From positions 682,001 through 746,000 of the forward strand of contig CADCXC010000037.1 of the NCBI GenBank assembly GCA_902806595.1: a stretch of 64,000 nt of DNA, written 5' to 3'. Of the stretch, positions 40,391 to 50,981 are shown in pieces (the first letter of the stretch is position 1; each line of letters begins with the position of its first letter). The position numbers and the translations under genes are program-made. A model generated the notes under the pieces. It was not told where the DNA came from, searched no databases, and saw only the letters and a list, made by a program, of their open reading frames with translations. This DNA is from Pyrenopolyporus hunteri (taxonomy: Eukaryota; Ascomycota; Sordariomycetes; Xylariales; Hypoxylaceae).

Positions 40391-42113
40391 GCTCCCCTCG
40401 CTCCTCTCTTTCTCTCTTGACACGTCTTACAACAGAAAAGCGTCTGTTTATTAGTTTTCGTCCCATCCATCTGCCCACATATGCGCCGTGCAGTCTTTTC
40501 CTCTCTCCCAGACTCCACTCTTCAATCCGTCCACCTCTCTGTTTCTTCCCTCACACTGTTACTTAGGTCACTTAGTCGAGCAAGCAAGCAAAGCACCATA
40601 CTTACTTAAGGCAAGCTGCCTGCTAGGTAGCCGCTTTACTAATATTTCCACACCCCCACCACTCGTTGATTCGTTCGTCACTCTTGCATCCTCCTTCACG
40701 TACTTTTTCCCGACGTCGAGGATCGACCCTGCATGGGAAGTCTCGCACCCCCGGTCTCTGTGCTTCCTTCGAGACTCGACTTCGAAACGGGGTAGGTCAG
40801 TCTCTGCTACTGCTGCGTATTTTCCCACCCCAAGTACTAGAAAGGGGGTCCTACAGCGAAAAGATACCGCACTAGCCTTATAAACACGCCCATCCCAAGG
40901 TCGGACCAGAAACCCTGCCCTACCTGTGAAAGAAAAGACAGGGTCCGCCAACCCTGGGCAGAAAGAGGGAACGAGAGAAGAGAAGAAAAAAAAAATATTA
41001 ACGGGGAGGACAAGGACAGGCCAAGTAGATCCGATCTGTACTTACAAGCTTGATCAGCCTCGTCACGACGGTGGCGTGAAAAGAGAGGCTTCCCCTCCCC
41101 TCTTCTTCCCTCCCCCGGGCACGCCTTGCCGAACTCTTCAGCCACTCTCCTGCTCCCGAGCTAACATCGCGTAGCCAAAACCTCTAATTCTCGAAGCTTG
41201 TTGCTCAGCCAGCTTTTCTTCCACCCTAGAATCTTGTTATATTCATGAACTAGCAGAAAAAAAAAATTTAGTCCTCTCACCTTCATGTTGACAACCGTTT
41301 CTCTAACATGTCTGGACGACACTCTCTTTGATAGCGAGTGCTCCTCCCCTCCTCCCTCCCCCTTCCGACTGGGACAATCCTCACCCTACAGCTTTTCGTA
41401 AATCGGTATCCTGGATACTCTTTCTACCTCGGTTCAGCTACTTAGACTTTCTTCCTCCTCAATAAATCCCATTCCTTCCTATCCGGATTTCTACGGCTCT
41501 TGTATGAAATCATCCAGAAGATAAACATAACCTGCGTACGCATACTACTTTCAGATAAGCCAGGCCCTCGTTTTTCTCCACACCTAGAACGACGCCTACT
41601 TTCCGCTTCGGGCGTTGCCTAAATCGGCTTCATGTGGTAGAGATCTGTCTACCAGCTCACGTTACCGTTCCGTTCCAAGCTTGATCTTTCCTACCTGGTG
41701 CTCCCCGACGCTTAGAGCTGCCTTGGGCATCGATCCTCCCAAACGTTCCAGGGTACTTCCTCGACCACTGCTGTGTCGGCGCATGTCCAGTTGCAACGCC
41801 CAAAATACCACGCAACGACTACTACAGCGTTTCCCCCCCCAGTTGATCCTTTTGGAAACTACTACCCATGTGTCTGGCACCGACCTTCAGATGAGGCTGG
41901 GCTTTGGGATCCAACAGTTCCATAAGTCCCGATCGTATCCCGCTCCTACTCTACTAAGCTGGCCGTCCTCTCCAGCTTTCTTATGCAAAGGTTATTCACC
42001 ACCTCTTGTTTTTTGTTGTATACACCCACCAACCAACCAGAACCTTCTGTCACATTGCGTCTTCTCTTCTGACCCTTAGCATGCGTCCTCATGTTGTCGT
42101 TTAGTCCCTCTTC

Positions 42114-43694
42114 ATGTCTGCTATCGAGATGATGCTCACAGCCAAGCAGCCAGTTCACCACGGGTACCGGCCTGTCCATGATCTACCGACGCCGCCTCGA
42201 TCCTCGCCCCCCTTGAGTGTTCAGGAGTCTTTGCAGAAGTCACTAGCCGCTCTCTCGCAGAAGCAGAGCCCATCTACCAAGCCCATGTCAGCACCTCATC
42301 GTGGCCTGCCCCTTCCGGCAGCCATGACACTAGCCCAACCACCACCGCCTCCGGCTCCTGGACCTCCTCATCCACCACCCCCGGGGCCACCTTTACATTC
42401 CCAGGGAGCGCCAGCTCCTTCTCCGCATAGCCAGGCACTTGGTGCGTTGCCGGCACCTCCCCAACACCCTGGCTCTGAAGACTCGATGAGGAGTTGGCTG
42501 ATGGCCAAGGCCGAGGAAGAGAAGAGGAAACAGGAAGAAGAGAAGACGCGGCAAGAGACGCTACGTCTTGAACAGAGGAAACTGGAGTACGATATGCTCC
42601 GGACGTCCCTGGAACGGGGCATCCCACCACCGATGGTACCAATAGTTTTCGCTGGGATGAGCGGGGGGACGCTTCCACAGGCGGCCCTCGAATGGGCGCA
42701 ACAGTATCTGATGCCGCAGCAGGCACATACGGCGCAGATCATGCCAGCTCAGGGCGGCGGCCTATCGCCGGAGGCCCGAAGGGAGTCTCAGCAGTACGGG
42801 GGACAACAATACGGCGGCTCGCTCGGCGTTCCGTCGACGCCAGGATCAGGAGTAGGCGCCCAACCAAGCTTCGTACCTTACCCGGGGCCTAGCTCGCCGC
42901 GGCCGAGGGCGCACACGCTGAGCATGGGCGGAGCCGTGGGAAGGCCTCTGGGAAGCTCTGCTCTTCCTCGACTGAGCACGGGCGAAGGACCAGCCGGGCC
43001 GCCCGGTATTCAGCACCCAGGTCACGCACTCGCGCAACAACAGCAGCAATCATCGCAACAAGACACGCAGTCGCCCTCGATATACTTTCATCATTGGCAA
43101 CCCCCGACCACCCAAGGAGGCTCTAACCAGCCGGGAACGCCTTCTGGTTTGTCAAAATCCAAAACGAGCGTGTAAATAAAAATTTGTCCGGCTAATGTTG
43201 CCTTTCGATAATTAGCAGAATCGCCCAAGAAACGAAAAGCGACGGGTCCTCAGCAAGCGCCGCCTCCGCCGAGCCAGACGCGTTTTAGATCGCCGCCTTT
43301 CGGGCAACACGGCGGATCGTCAGCACTGTCAAACCCTCCTCCTGGTCGACGGCGGGGTCATTCACGACAACGAAGCGACGTGTCAGCCTATCGATCCACG
43401 GGACGCGGTCGAATCGAACCATTTGGCCCGCACCGGGGACTCTCGCCAGGTCTCGGCGCGTCGAGAGAGACCGGGGTGGGCGAGCCGTCGCAACCGTCCC
43501 GGAGCGGCGCTCATTCCGTTTCGTCTCTCCTGTCAGACCAACCGTCGCCACGATACGCGTCGGAATTAAGGGCGCAGCAGGGCGAAGGCGAGCGTCGAAA
43601 TTCCCCGTCTACGTCGGATGAAAGGTCGCGTGGTGGAGTGGCTGGGGTAGGATCAGCCGTGGGCCCTCCTGGCCCCGGACGAGAAAATGATTAA
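42114..43694 (+). CDS. Pro/Gln-rich conserved protein with charged coiled coil and nuclear localisation motif
   Basis: Two exons (42114-43146 and 43216-43694) encode 503 residues. I do not recognise a catalytic domain. From the N-terminus: HDLPTPPRSSPPLS; a poly-Pro stretch (about 78-105) able to bind SH3/WW modules or profilin; a charged helix with WLMAKAEEEKRKQEEEKTRQE (about 125-165) continuing LEQRKLEYDMLRTSLERGIPPPMVPIVFAG, the best conserved-looking part; a Gln/Gly/Ser/Pro-rich middle; and, across the junction, SPKKRKA, a classical nuclear localisation motif. The tail is Arg/Ser-rich. The intron donor is GTTTGT and the acceptor is a tandem TAGCAG, so two products differing by one Ala are possible. 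The layout suggests a nuclear transcription co-regulator, but this is inference. The ~1.8 kb upstream is pyrimidine-rich and may be a long leader. Confidence 0.7.
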
Positions 43695-46645
43695 GGGCGT
43701 ACGTGTTATGCCTCGTTGGTCCGTCCGCGTTTCAGCCGTCGGGGCGGGATTTTGAGAGCAACGCCGCATTAAAATTCTGGAGGCTCACGGGCCCTAACCT
43801 TTTGCGGCGAAATTAAATTTCCTCGCTTGGGTTGGCATCGTCATCATCATTGTCGTCATGGGCGTCCCCTAGTTACGCTATGGTCTATTAACCAGCTAGG
43901 AGGAGCGAGTTTCCCCCTCTCTCAGTTTACCATTGAGGATCCTCGGCTTGACGAAAGCAACTTGCGGGTGGGCCACGTCAACTTCTCTCGCGGCACGGTC
44001 ACCATCCATCCCAACCACGAAATCTAAGATAGGATAGGCAGGGCTACGAATATCGGACTTGAATTTCACTGTAACTAATAGCATTCATCTGTATTAAACC
44101 ATCTACCTTGCATACATTGGGGGCATGACGACGACGGTTTAAAAGCATTCTACGGTATGGAGAATTAGGCTCGGAAAAGAGGACCAGGAGTTTCTGGGCA
44201 CCGGACATTCTGTCATTTGGGGAATACGCATGAGCCTGTACAATACAATAGATACCATGTGAAAAAACGGCGGGGATTTAGGCGTCTTAGAGTCAAGAGG
44301 CAAAGACTAGGAGTTAGCCGCGCACTGTACAATACAGCTGAGTTCAACAAGACGCCATAGCGGCCACGACTGACGTCCGACCGCGAGGAACTCATTTCCC
44401 TGACTCCTAGCTTTCTCGAGAAACAACCCGTGCAAGAGTTGGGTTCTCCTTGGCACCAGGTATGTTACGGACGGGTGTAATAAATATTATTATGACATGT
44501 TGAAAAAGGGATATGCGGAAGAACCAGAAGGGAAAGTAAAAGAAAAAAAAATAAAACCAGATATCTTCATGCTAATATCTCACCATCTTTTTTCCCCCGA
44601 CGCGCAGGTTGTCGTTCGTATTTCCCGTTTGTACGTCCAATGTATACCTACCTCTACACACATGTATTCTACCTTGTCTTCGACGGCGGACGCCCATTGG
44701 CTGCCCGATTCCCACCTGGGTATCCCAACGATGATTCGGAGAATAAATGATTTGTTCTTCGAAGAAGGGAATATCATCTTTGGGTAACACGGACAAGGGG
44801 GGCGCTGAAGAATCTGACCCAAAGTAGGGTATGTATGTACTTAGGTAGTAGGTATCTTGTTTATATTATGTGGTATGTAGGTATGTATGTAGGTAAGGCA
44901 TGATTCCATAGATGAACACACGCGTGACACGCCCTGGCTTTCGCCGTCCGTCGGGAAGAAACGAAACTTTACTTATTATAGATTCTGTTTCCCTGCGTCG
45001 CACGACAGATTGGGGTGAGGGAGGAGGGGACATGGGGTTATGGGAATGTGTGTACTCGTGTGTGCATGCTGGAGAGGCCGGGCGTTCGCTTGGAGTTGCA
45101 TGTCGAGGTCATCGCACAGAATGTATGTAGGTCTATATGTAAGAGGTAGTCGAGTGACTCAAAGCCAAGAGAATGGGCTGTTGCTTCTAACTCTTTTTAT
45201 TATTATTTTTATTTTATCTATTTTATTTCATTGTCTCTTGGGGTATTATTATTTATTTTCTTGTTCTTCTCGACCGAAAATGCCCGGCGGAGACACGACC
45301 GCCACACGTGTGTAACGCATACATATAGTATGCCTCCTGAGTCAGTCAACATCCGGGCCGTGTCGCTCTGTCCCTCCTCTTTCCTGGCCCCCAAAACATC
45401 TGCAGCGGAATGGATAGAGAAAGCATGGGTAGGATATAGTACGCGAGTCAGAGAGGGGGAAAGGGGGGGCAAATAATACCGAGTTAGGGGAGCATTCGTC
45501 GAGCTGCAAAATACGCGCGCGCCAGACGGCTAAGTAGGCCGGCCTGCCTGTGATTCGCGCCCACACGCGCTCGAGCCGCTGGCATGGTCAGGCGAATGCA
45601 ACGACATCCAACCGCCCTCCCTCCACCATCCCATGCCCCACGGGGACAAGGTGACGGTGGTCGTCGGTCGTGGTTGCGGTCGTAGTGGAAAAAACATGGG
45701 GTCTGTCCTATTTCCTTCTTGCTTCTACGCCTCCTGCCGCTCTCGCGCTTCTCCCGCCGCCGTCGAGAAACCTAAAACGGTCGTGGAGACGCCCGCCGAC
45801 GCGCGGGAAAAGGGCTCCCAGATGGGTCGAGGTAGACTTGGCTTCCCGAGCCCCCGAGAATGGAAAGCGGGATTGCTGACGATAGCGGTAGGACTTCGCT
45901 CTCGCGGCGTACTTCCTGATCCTCGTCCCGTCCCTTCCTCGCTTGTCTGCCCGCTATCTGTTGCCTGCTCGCTAATAATAGCAGCAGGCAGACTTGGGGT
46001 AACGTGGACGAGATCGGGGAGCTCGCATGAATGGTGTGGTATCTCCCACGTTGCAGCTCTCGACCATCGACTCTGCGGCTATCTAGGCAGCTATCTAGGT
46101 ACCTAGATAGGTAGAGTATGGGGTATGAGCTGCTGTCTAGGGTATTGGAACAAAAGAGACGCAAGCACATCAGATAATCGGCATAAGACAGGTTCACCAA
46201 CATTGTCATTATCAGCAAACCCACGGGCTAAGGAACGGCCCTAACGAGCTCACGCTTACACATCCATATCGGCACGGAAACAACAACAGCGAGCAAACGA
46301 GCGGACGATAACGATAACTACGACGACATCCTCCGCCAAGGAGGATGAGCTCATCTTAGTGGCATCCGGCGGCAGCCACTACGACCCGGAACAAACCTCT
46401 CCCTCCCTCCCCCCTTCTCCCTTTCCTTGTTTCTTCTTCATCGCGGCCCTCGCTAGCCATTTAACTTTTTTAGGGGTCGGTAATGTGGCCGGTGGTATCG
46501 GCGACGCATCGGTTGAGAAGAGTGGGAGAGCACGGCATTCGCAGTGCCGGCTGCTGATCCTGCCTGCTCTCCCATGTAACCACCGGTGTCGAGGAGAAGA
46601 AGAAAATCATCAGATTCGATTCCCGTAAACGGAAGCATTCCTGGG

Positions 46646-46680
46646 GTAGCTGTAGCTGTAGTTGTGGTTGTAGTTGTAGT
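46646..46680. repeat. GTAGCT/GTAGTT hexamer array
   Basis: Nearly six hexamers run: GTAGCT twice, GTAGTT, GTGGTT, GTAGTT, and a partial GTAGT. Confidence 0.8.
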
Positions 46681-46986
46681 CGAACTACGTACGTACATAC
46701 ATAATACATACCTCCCTAGTTCTTGGAGAGAGTCACAGGGGTCCTTATGCCGCAGCCTGTTGCAGCGGTGCTACTACCGTACCCGGATGGAAACTATCGC
46801 CGGGCAGATCAGATAGATGATGGACAGATAGATCCGTCCGTCCATCCATCCATCCTTCTACGAATCCATGTGGGAGGGAGGCAAGGTAGGGCAGGGCGAG
46901 GCAAGGCCTAAACAAGGGCTCGGGGGTGTGGTAGGTGGTCGCGACGTCAGATGCGGCAAACGTATGTTTAGGTTAGGTGCCTAGGC

Positions 46987-47014
46987 AGGTAGGTAGGTAG
47001 GTAGGTAGGTAGGT
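46987..47014. repeat. (AGGT)7 tetranucleotide array
   Basis: Seven uninterrupted AGGT units form the longest pure example of the TAGG/CCTA word that is scattered through the intergenic DNA of this window. CCTAGGCAGG lies just to the left. Confidence 0.85.
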
Positions 47015-47299
47015 ATTCCAAATCATGCGAACCCTCCTCGCCCGACCCCCTGGTGCAAGGGTTCCTTTTGGTTGTTTTGGCTTGTTTGGGGTTGTTTGTT
47101 TACGGACGTCTTCTCCCAATATAGCCGCTGCCGTAGCATCGTCGCCGCCGAATGCATGATGACTCGCAGTAGCGCTTGGCCATGAGGGACTACCTACCAC
47201 CCGGGGGGGGTTGGTAATTCTGTATGAGGTACACGCGGGTGTTATGTATGTAGGTAGGCATGGAGATATGTGCGGATGTGCATATGTATGTAAATGTAT

Positions 47300-47351
47300 G
47301 GTAGGTAGGTAAGTAGGTAGGTTGGCAGGTTGGCAGGTTGGCAGGTAGGCA
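47300..47351. repeat. AGGT array grading into GGTTGGCA repeats
   Basis: GGTAGGTAGGTAAGTAGGTA is followed by three copies of the 8 bp word GGTTGGCA and a final GGTAGGCA. The octamer looks derived from the AGGT array by point changes spread through duplication. Confidence 0.75.
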
Positions 47352-48190
47352 GACATGAGATATGCATGGACGTACTCAGCAGGCGTGCGCTGCAGATCTA
47401 CGCCCCTTTTGGGAAACCAGTCTGATTCCTTCGGACCAAATCGATCATCCGGCCGTCTCGAAGCGCCCGGTATCTCGTGCGCGATCTTAGGCTATCTAGA
47501 TTGGTAGGTAGATTTATACGTACGAAGACGGCCATTTACGATACTTCATTTACGTGCCATCCATCTATATACCTGTGAGATATATACGTAGGTCCCTGGG
47601 CAGGTATGTTGGGGTGCGCGCGTGTGCCGTGTGGTTACTATCCGATAACCAAGCAACTAAGCAAAAGGTAAGGTGACATCCTTCTCTGCTTCGACGCGCA
47701 AGCGCCGTGGTGGAGGAGGATGACGGCTCAGTCGACTGACTGACTAGCCCGCGACCACAACTCTCACCGAGGAATTTCGAGAATACGCCGGGTGTGCCGG
47801 GGTCGTCGCGTACTGGTAGGTAACAAAACAACGTGTGAGGCCGGGCGCCTCCTCTTTTGCGCCGTTACTGTTACCCAGCGAACGAGCTCGACGAGATGGT
47901 TGGCTGGGTTAGTTCTTCACCTGGTTGGTCCATCAGTCGGGCCTGTTTCCTCCTCCTGGAGCTGGGCCGGACGCGCGCGATGCGGCCATGTTAAGCGGCC
48001 CGCTTTCTTCCCCCTCCCCCCCCTTCCCTCCCTTCGATTTCCTTCCCACGCCCTTAGCCTTCTTTGTTATGTCGGCCTCTCAAAACCGCGCAGCTAGAGT
48101 ACATAATATATGCTTGGCGTCTCCCAGATGCGAAAGCTTGCTGCGATGCGACGCTGTGGCGGCATGGCGACGCTGACCGCAGGGCGGTGG

Positions 48191-48213
48191 GTGTGTGCGT
48201 GTGTGTGTGTGTG
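48191..48213. repeat. GT dinucleotide microsatellite
   Basis: An interrupted GT run of about eleven units carries one GC variant. It lies in gene-poor DNA. Confidence 0.8.
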
Positions 48214-48352
48214 GGATACGGGCGCCGCGCCATCATTCGACGGCTCCGCGGTAGAAGGACAATAGGCGAACCTGGGCTGGGCCGCGTAGGCTGAAGAAAA
48301 AAAGCTTGGCCTTCTGCCTTCCCGTCTCCTCTCGTTCTGTCCTGTCCTATAA

Positions 48353-48412
48353 CTATCCCATGCTATCCCATCTTATCCCATCTTGGCCTACCCTATCCCA
48401 TCCTAGCCTATT
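48353..48412. repeat. Six 10 bp tandem units
   Basis: Six 10 bp units: CTATCCCATG, CTATCCCATC, TTATCCCATC, TTGGCCTACC, CTATCCCATC and CTAGCCTATT. The fourth and last are the most diverged. The array is pyrimidine-rich and in gene-poor DNA; the 10 bp period is close to one helical turn. Confidence 0.75.
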
Positions 48413-49144
48413 GCCGTCTTGCTTGGCCCACCTAATCTCTCTGCGCACGCGAGGCGCTGCGCGCTTAACAAGACCAATATCTACATGAAACACCGCGTAC
48501 ATGGCATCGATGCTACTGTATTGTATATGCGTCGCCCGCCGGAGCTTAATGATACACACTTGTACCAACATACGTACCTACTTACTTACTTAGCACCTAC
48601 GTGCCTCTATCGCCGATAATGCATGGTGACTGGCAAGAAGTTTGAACCTGACAGCTCGTACCTTTACACCCCGTAAGCTTAATATACCTTAATAGATGAA
48701 CTCTAGATTATGTGCCAGATACGGAAGAAACCGTCGAAGAACTCATATGAGAACACTTATATGAATATCCAAGAAGTACGATAAGCTATCAATACAGCTA
48801 AGTTATAGTCGTTATCCGATTCCATAGTGCGTAATGTTGAAGCTATCGTCAAGGCTATACAAAACGGACTATCCAAACTATTGATAGAGTCGGCGCTTAT
48901 TTTCAACTTACGAGGTATAATATAGGTATAGGATATGTAATTCGAGGCTGGACTGATTTTGCGGGTTCTATACCTCGGTACCAACAACCAGGTTGAGCCT
49001 CTTTGCCGCCCAAACGTAGATAGATACTTACCTGGGTAGTACTAATGGAGCTCCCTCCCTTTTGCTCGCTTGCTCTACTCCTTTCTATTCTATTTGTATA
49101 CATTTCTCTCGTTCTGCCGGTAGCGTAGATGACGACGCTCCACC

Positions 49145-50386
49145 ATGGTGTCATCTACGAGGAGCAAGCAGGAATTCAGCACTTACGAACTCTCTGCTAC
49201 GGGGACGCCATCAACACTGTCGCTGCCGCCGCAAACCACTCCCTTCACACCGGCTTTTGGCACGGACTGCACGCTCTCGGTCTACTGCAAGTACCTGACG
49301 TTCTGGAACTACGACAATGGCCAACACGACCTATCAGGCATGCCCTGCCAGGCCGTCCACTCGGTGGGCAAGGGGTCGATAAACTACAACACCGCCTGTT
49401 ACCCGGACGGCTACTTCACCCTCTTCGACAACATATACGGCGAGATCCGGCTCGGCGCGGGGACGCCCACCGAAGCGCCCGGGAGTTCGACGGTCGCGTA
49501 CCCCGGCACGGAGTGCCTGTCCGGGTGGACCACGGCGTGCACGACGACGCTGACGGACGGGGCCGGCGCCGCGCACTCGCAGGCGTGGTGCTGCCCCCCG
49601 GGCTCGTGGACGTGCGCGGACAAGGAGCAGAACACCCCGGGCCGCTACTGCGCCAGCGTCATGACCGCCGCCACCGACGTCTGGATGTCCTGGGACCCGC
49701 CCTTCATCAACCTCGACAAGAGCGACTACTACACCTGGACCGCGAGGCTGACGAACGAGGACGAGGCCCAGGCGCCGACCGTCTACCAGCGCGTCTTCCC
49801 GCTGCAGTTGACGACGGCCACAACTACTCTGCGCAGCGATAGAACTAGTACGCCGCAGACTTCTGGTGCTAGCGGTACTACGAGTGCGCCGGCGGACAAC
49901 CTTGTTAATTCCGACCCCACGAGCGCGGCGCCGCTCAACCCCGTTAGTCCTGGCCCTACGCTCTCTACAGGCGCGATAGCCGGTATCGTGATTGGCGCCG
50001 TGGCGTGCGTCCTTGGAGCGATATTAGGTCTTGTTCTGCTCTACCGGCGTCGACGGAGGAAAAATAATGGCAGCGGCGGCGGCGACGATATCGACGGCCA
50101 TTCCGGACCGGACTTCCGAGGGGAGACGCAGTCAATAGAGATACTGTTTGGCGGCAAAGCAGAGCTCCCGGCCCCGAGAGGCAGCGTGATACCCAGAGCA
50201 GAGCTCGCGGTGCCGGGGAGCGAGGTGTTGCTTAGAGCGGAGCTCGACGCGGTGAGGCCCAAAGCAGAGCTCGATGGGACGACTGTTGGTCCACCGAGAG
50301 CCCATAGACTGAAGCCGGCTAGTCGCTATTGGACTTTCTCCTCGCCCAACTCGAATCACAACATTATTTACGAGGCGCCGGGGTAA
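49145..50386 (+). CDS. Single-pass surface protein with Cys-rich ectodomain and AEL-repeat cytoplasmic tail
   Basis: A single exon of 413 residues has an excellent start context (CCACCATGG). No cleavable signal peptide is visible; the N-terminus is Ser/Thr-rich and contains TTPFTPAFGTDC, a motif seen in a large family of uncharacterised Sordariomycete membrane proteins. The ectodomain (about 40-215) has some ten cysteines in phrases such as CYPDGYF, YPGTECLSGWTTAC and AWCCPPGSWTC. A Ser/Thr/Pro-rich stalk (about 222-272, probably O-glycosylated) leads to a membrane helix at about 277-299 (GAIAGIVIGAVACVLGAILG), followed by a YRRRRRK stop-transfer cluster. The cytoplasmic tail carries four KAEL/RAEL units spaced 9-13 residues. 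The pattern fits a wall-sensing or adhesion-type protein, but I do not know a function. Confidence 0.75.
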   Translation: MVSSTRSKQEFSTYELSATGTPSTLSLPPQTTPFTPAFGTDCTLSVYCKYLTFWNYDNGQHDLSGMPCQAVHSVGKGSINYNTACYPDGYFTLFDNIYGEIRLGAGTPTEAPGSSTVAYPGTECLSGWTTACTTTLTDGAGAAHSQAWCCPPGSWTCADKEQNTPGRYCASVMTAATDVWMSWDPPFINLDKSDYYTWTARLTNEDEAQAPTVYQRVFPLQLTTATTTLRSDRTSTPQTSGASGTTSAPADNLVNSDPTSAAPLNPVSPGPTLSTGAIAGIVIGAVACVLGAILGLVLLYRRRRRKNNGSGGGDDIDGHSGPDFRGETQSIEILFGGKAELPAPRGSVIPRAELAVPGSEVLLRAELDAVRPKAELDGTTVGPPRAHRLKPASRYWTFSSPNSNHNIIYEAPG

Positions 50387-50981
50387 TTGGTTTCCCCTAA
50401 CCCGACCGTATCTCCGTCTATGAATCCTAGGTATTGCGTAGGGGGTTCGTCGATTATGTTCGAATGATGGTTTTAGTATGGGAGGTACATATTGTTTTTG
50501 TATGTCGTGGAATATCGACTCTTATACCCATGTTACTTTGATTGTAGTATAGCTACCCTTCATAAATCTTGGAGTTGGAAGAACAAAAAATGGAAGGCGG
50601 CATTGGTCTTTGAAAGGAAGTTCGCTCAAGTGTACATACGATAGGGATAGAAGCCGGAGCTCGGGTTCTCGGGAGGCCTGACCGTGGCGCTCGAGGCGGG
50701 GTTGATAGAGATATAAATACGGCTGATAGGAAGGACTGGCCTCCTACGAGATGCAAATATTTAAACTATATGAACACTTATCAAGCGAACGCTTACGAAT
50801 ATATATATCCTCTCGCGATAGGCATCACTTCACGAATTAAGTGGCATTCGAATTATCTACAGCACAAGCAACCTCATATCGTGGACCAGTTTACGTTCTT
50901 ATCATAGACTCTAAGACTAACCAGATCTATAAAGCCAGATTAACCGAGGATCGCACAGCGTAGGCTAAGGATCGCGCCACC
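50387..50981. other. Intergenic region at convergent 3' ends
   Basis: This 595 bp lies between the stop of the surface protein (+) and that of the Baeyer-Villiger monooxygenase (-). No gene or repeat of note is seen. Confidence 0.6.

Larger units (their letters stand above)
29556..42113. other. 12.6 kb gene-poor region
   Basis: I find no reading frame with a recognisable domain, no spliceable chain of conserved exons, and no transposon open reading frame or terminal repeats. The region is rich in TAGG/CCTA arrays and GTACCTAGGTAC-type palindromes (about 31015-31060, 34888-34920, 35155-35180, 36855-36870, 37375-37445), TACATGTA words and several tandem repeats listed separately. From about 40260 the sequence becomes strongly pyrimidine-rich on the + strand up to the start codon at 42114, probably promoter and leader. 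Unrecognised non-coding RNAs or fast-evolving short genes cannot be excluded. Confidence 0.55.
43695..49144. other. 5.4 kb gene-poor region
   Basis: No convincing gene is present; open frames of up to 157 codons on either strand lack recognisable domains. The region holds many simple repeats, listed separately, and TAGG/CCTA arrays (about 44825-44900, 46085-46115). Confidence 0.55.

Noticed and set aside
40568..40951. 127-codon minus-strand frame
   Set aside because: It starts at a TTG, has no domain, and lies opposite the pyrimidine-rich leader.
41615..42079. 154-codon open frame just before the Pro/Gln-rich gene
   Set aside because: It begins at a TTG, not an ATG, has no family likeness, and lies in the pyrimidine-rich probable leader.
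45633..46106. 157-codon open frame on the + strand
   Set aside because: No domain, biased low-complexity composition, an equally long overlapping frame on the other strand, and it ends in a TAGG array.
49129..49842. 237-codon frame overlapping the surface protein gene
   Set aside because: Arg/Gly/His-rich out-of-frame reading of the GC-rich ectodomain; the chosen frame has a membrane helix, regular cysteines and a CCACCATGG start.
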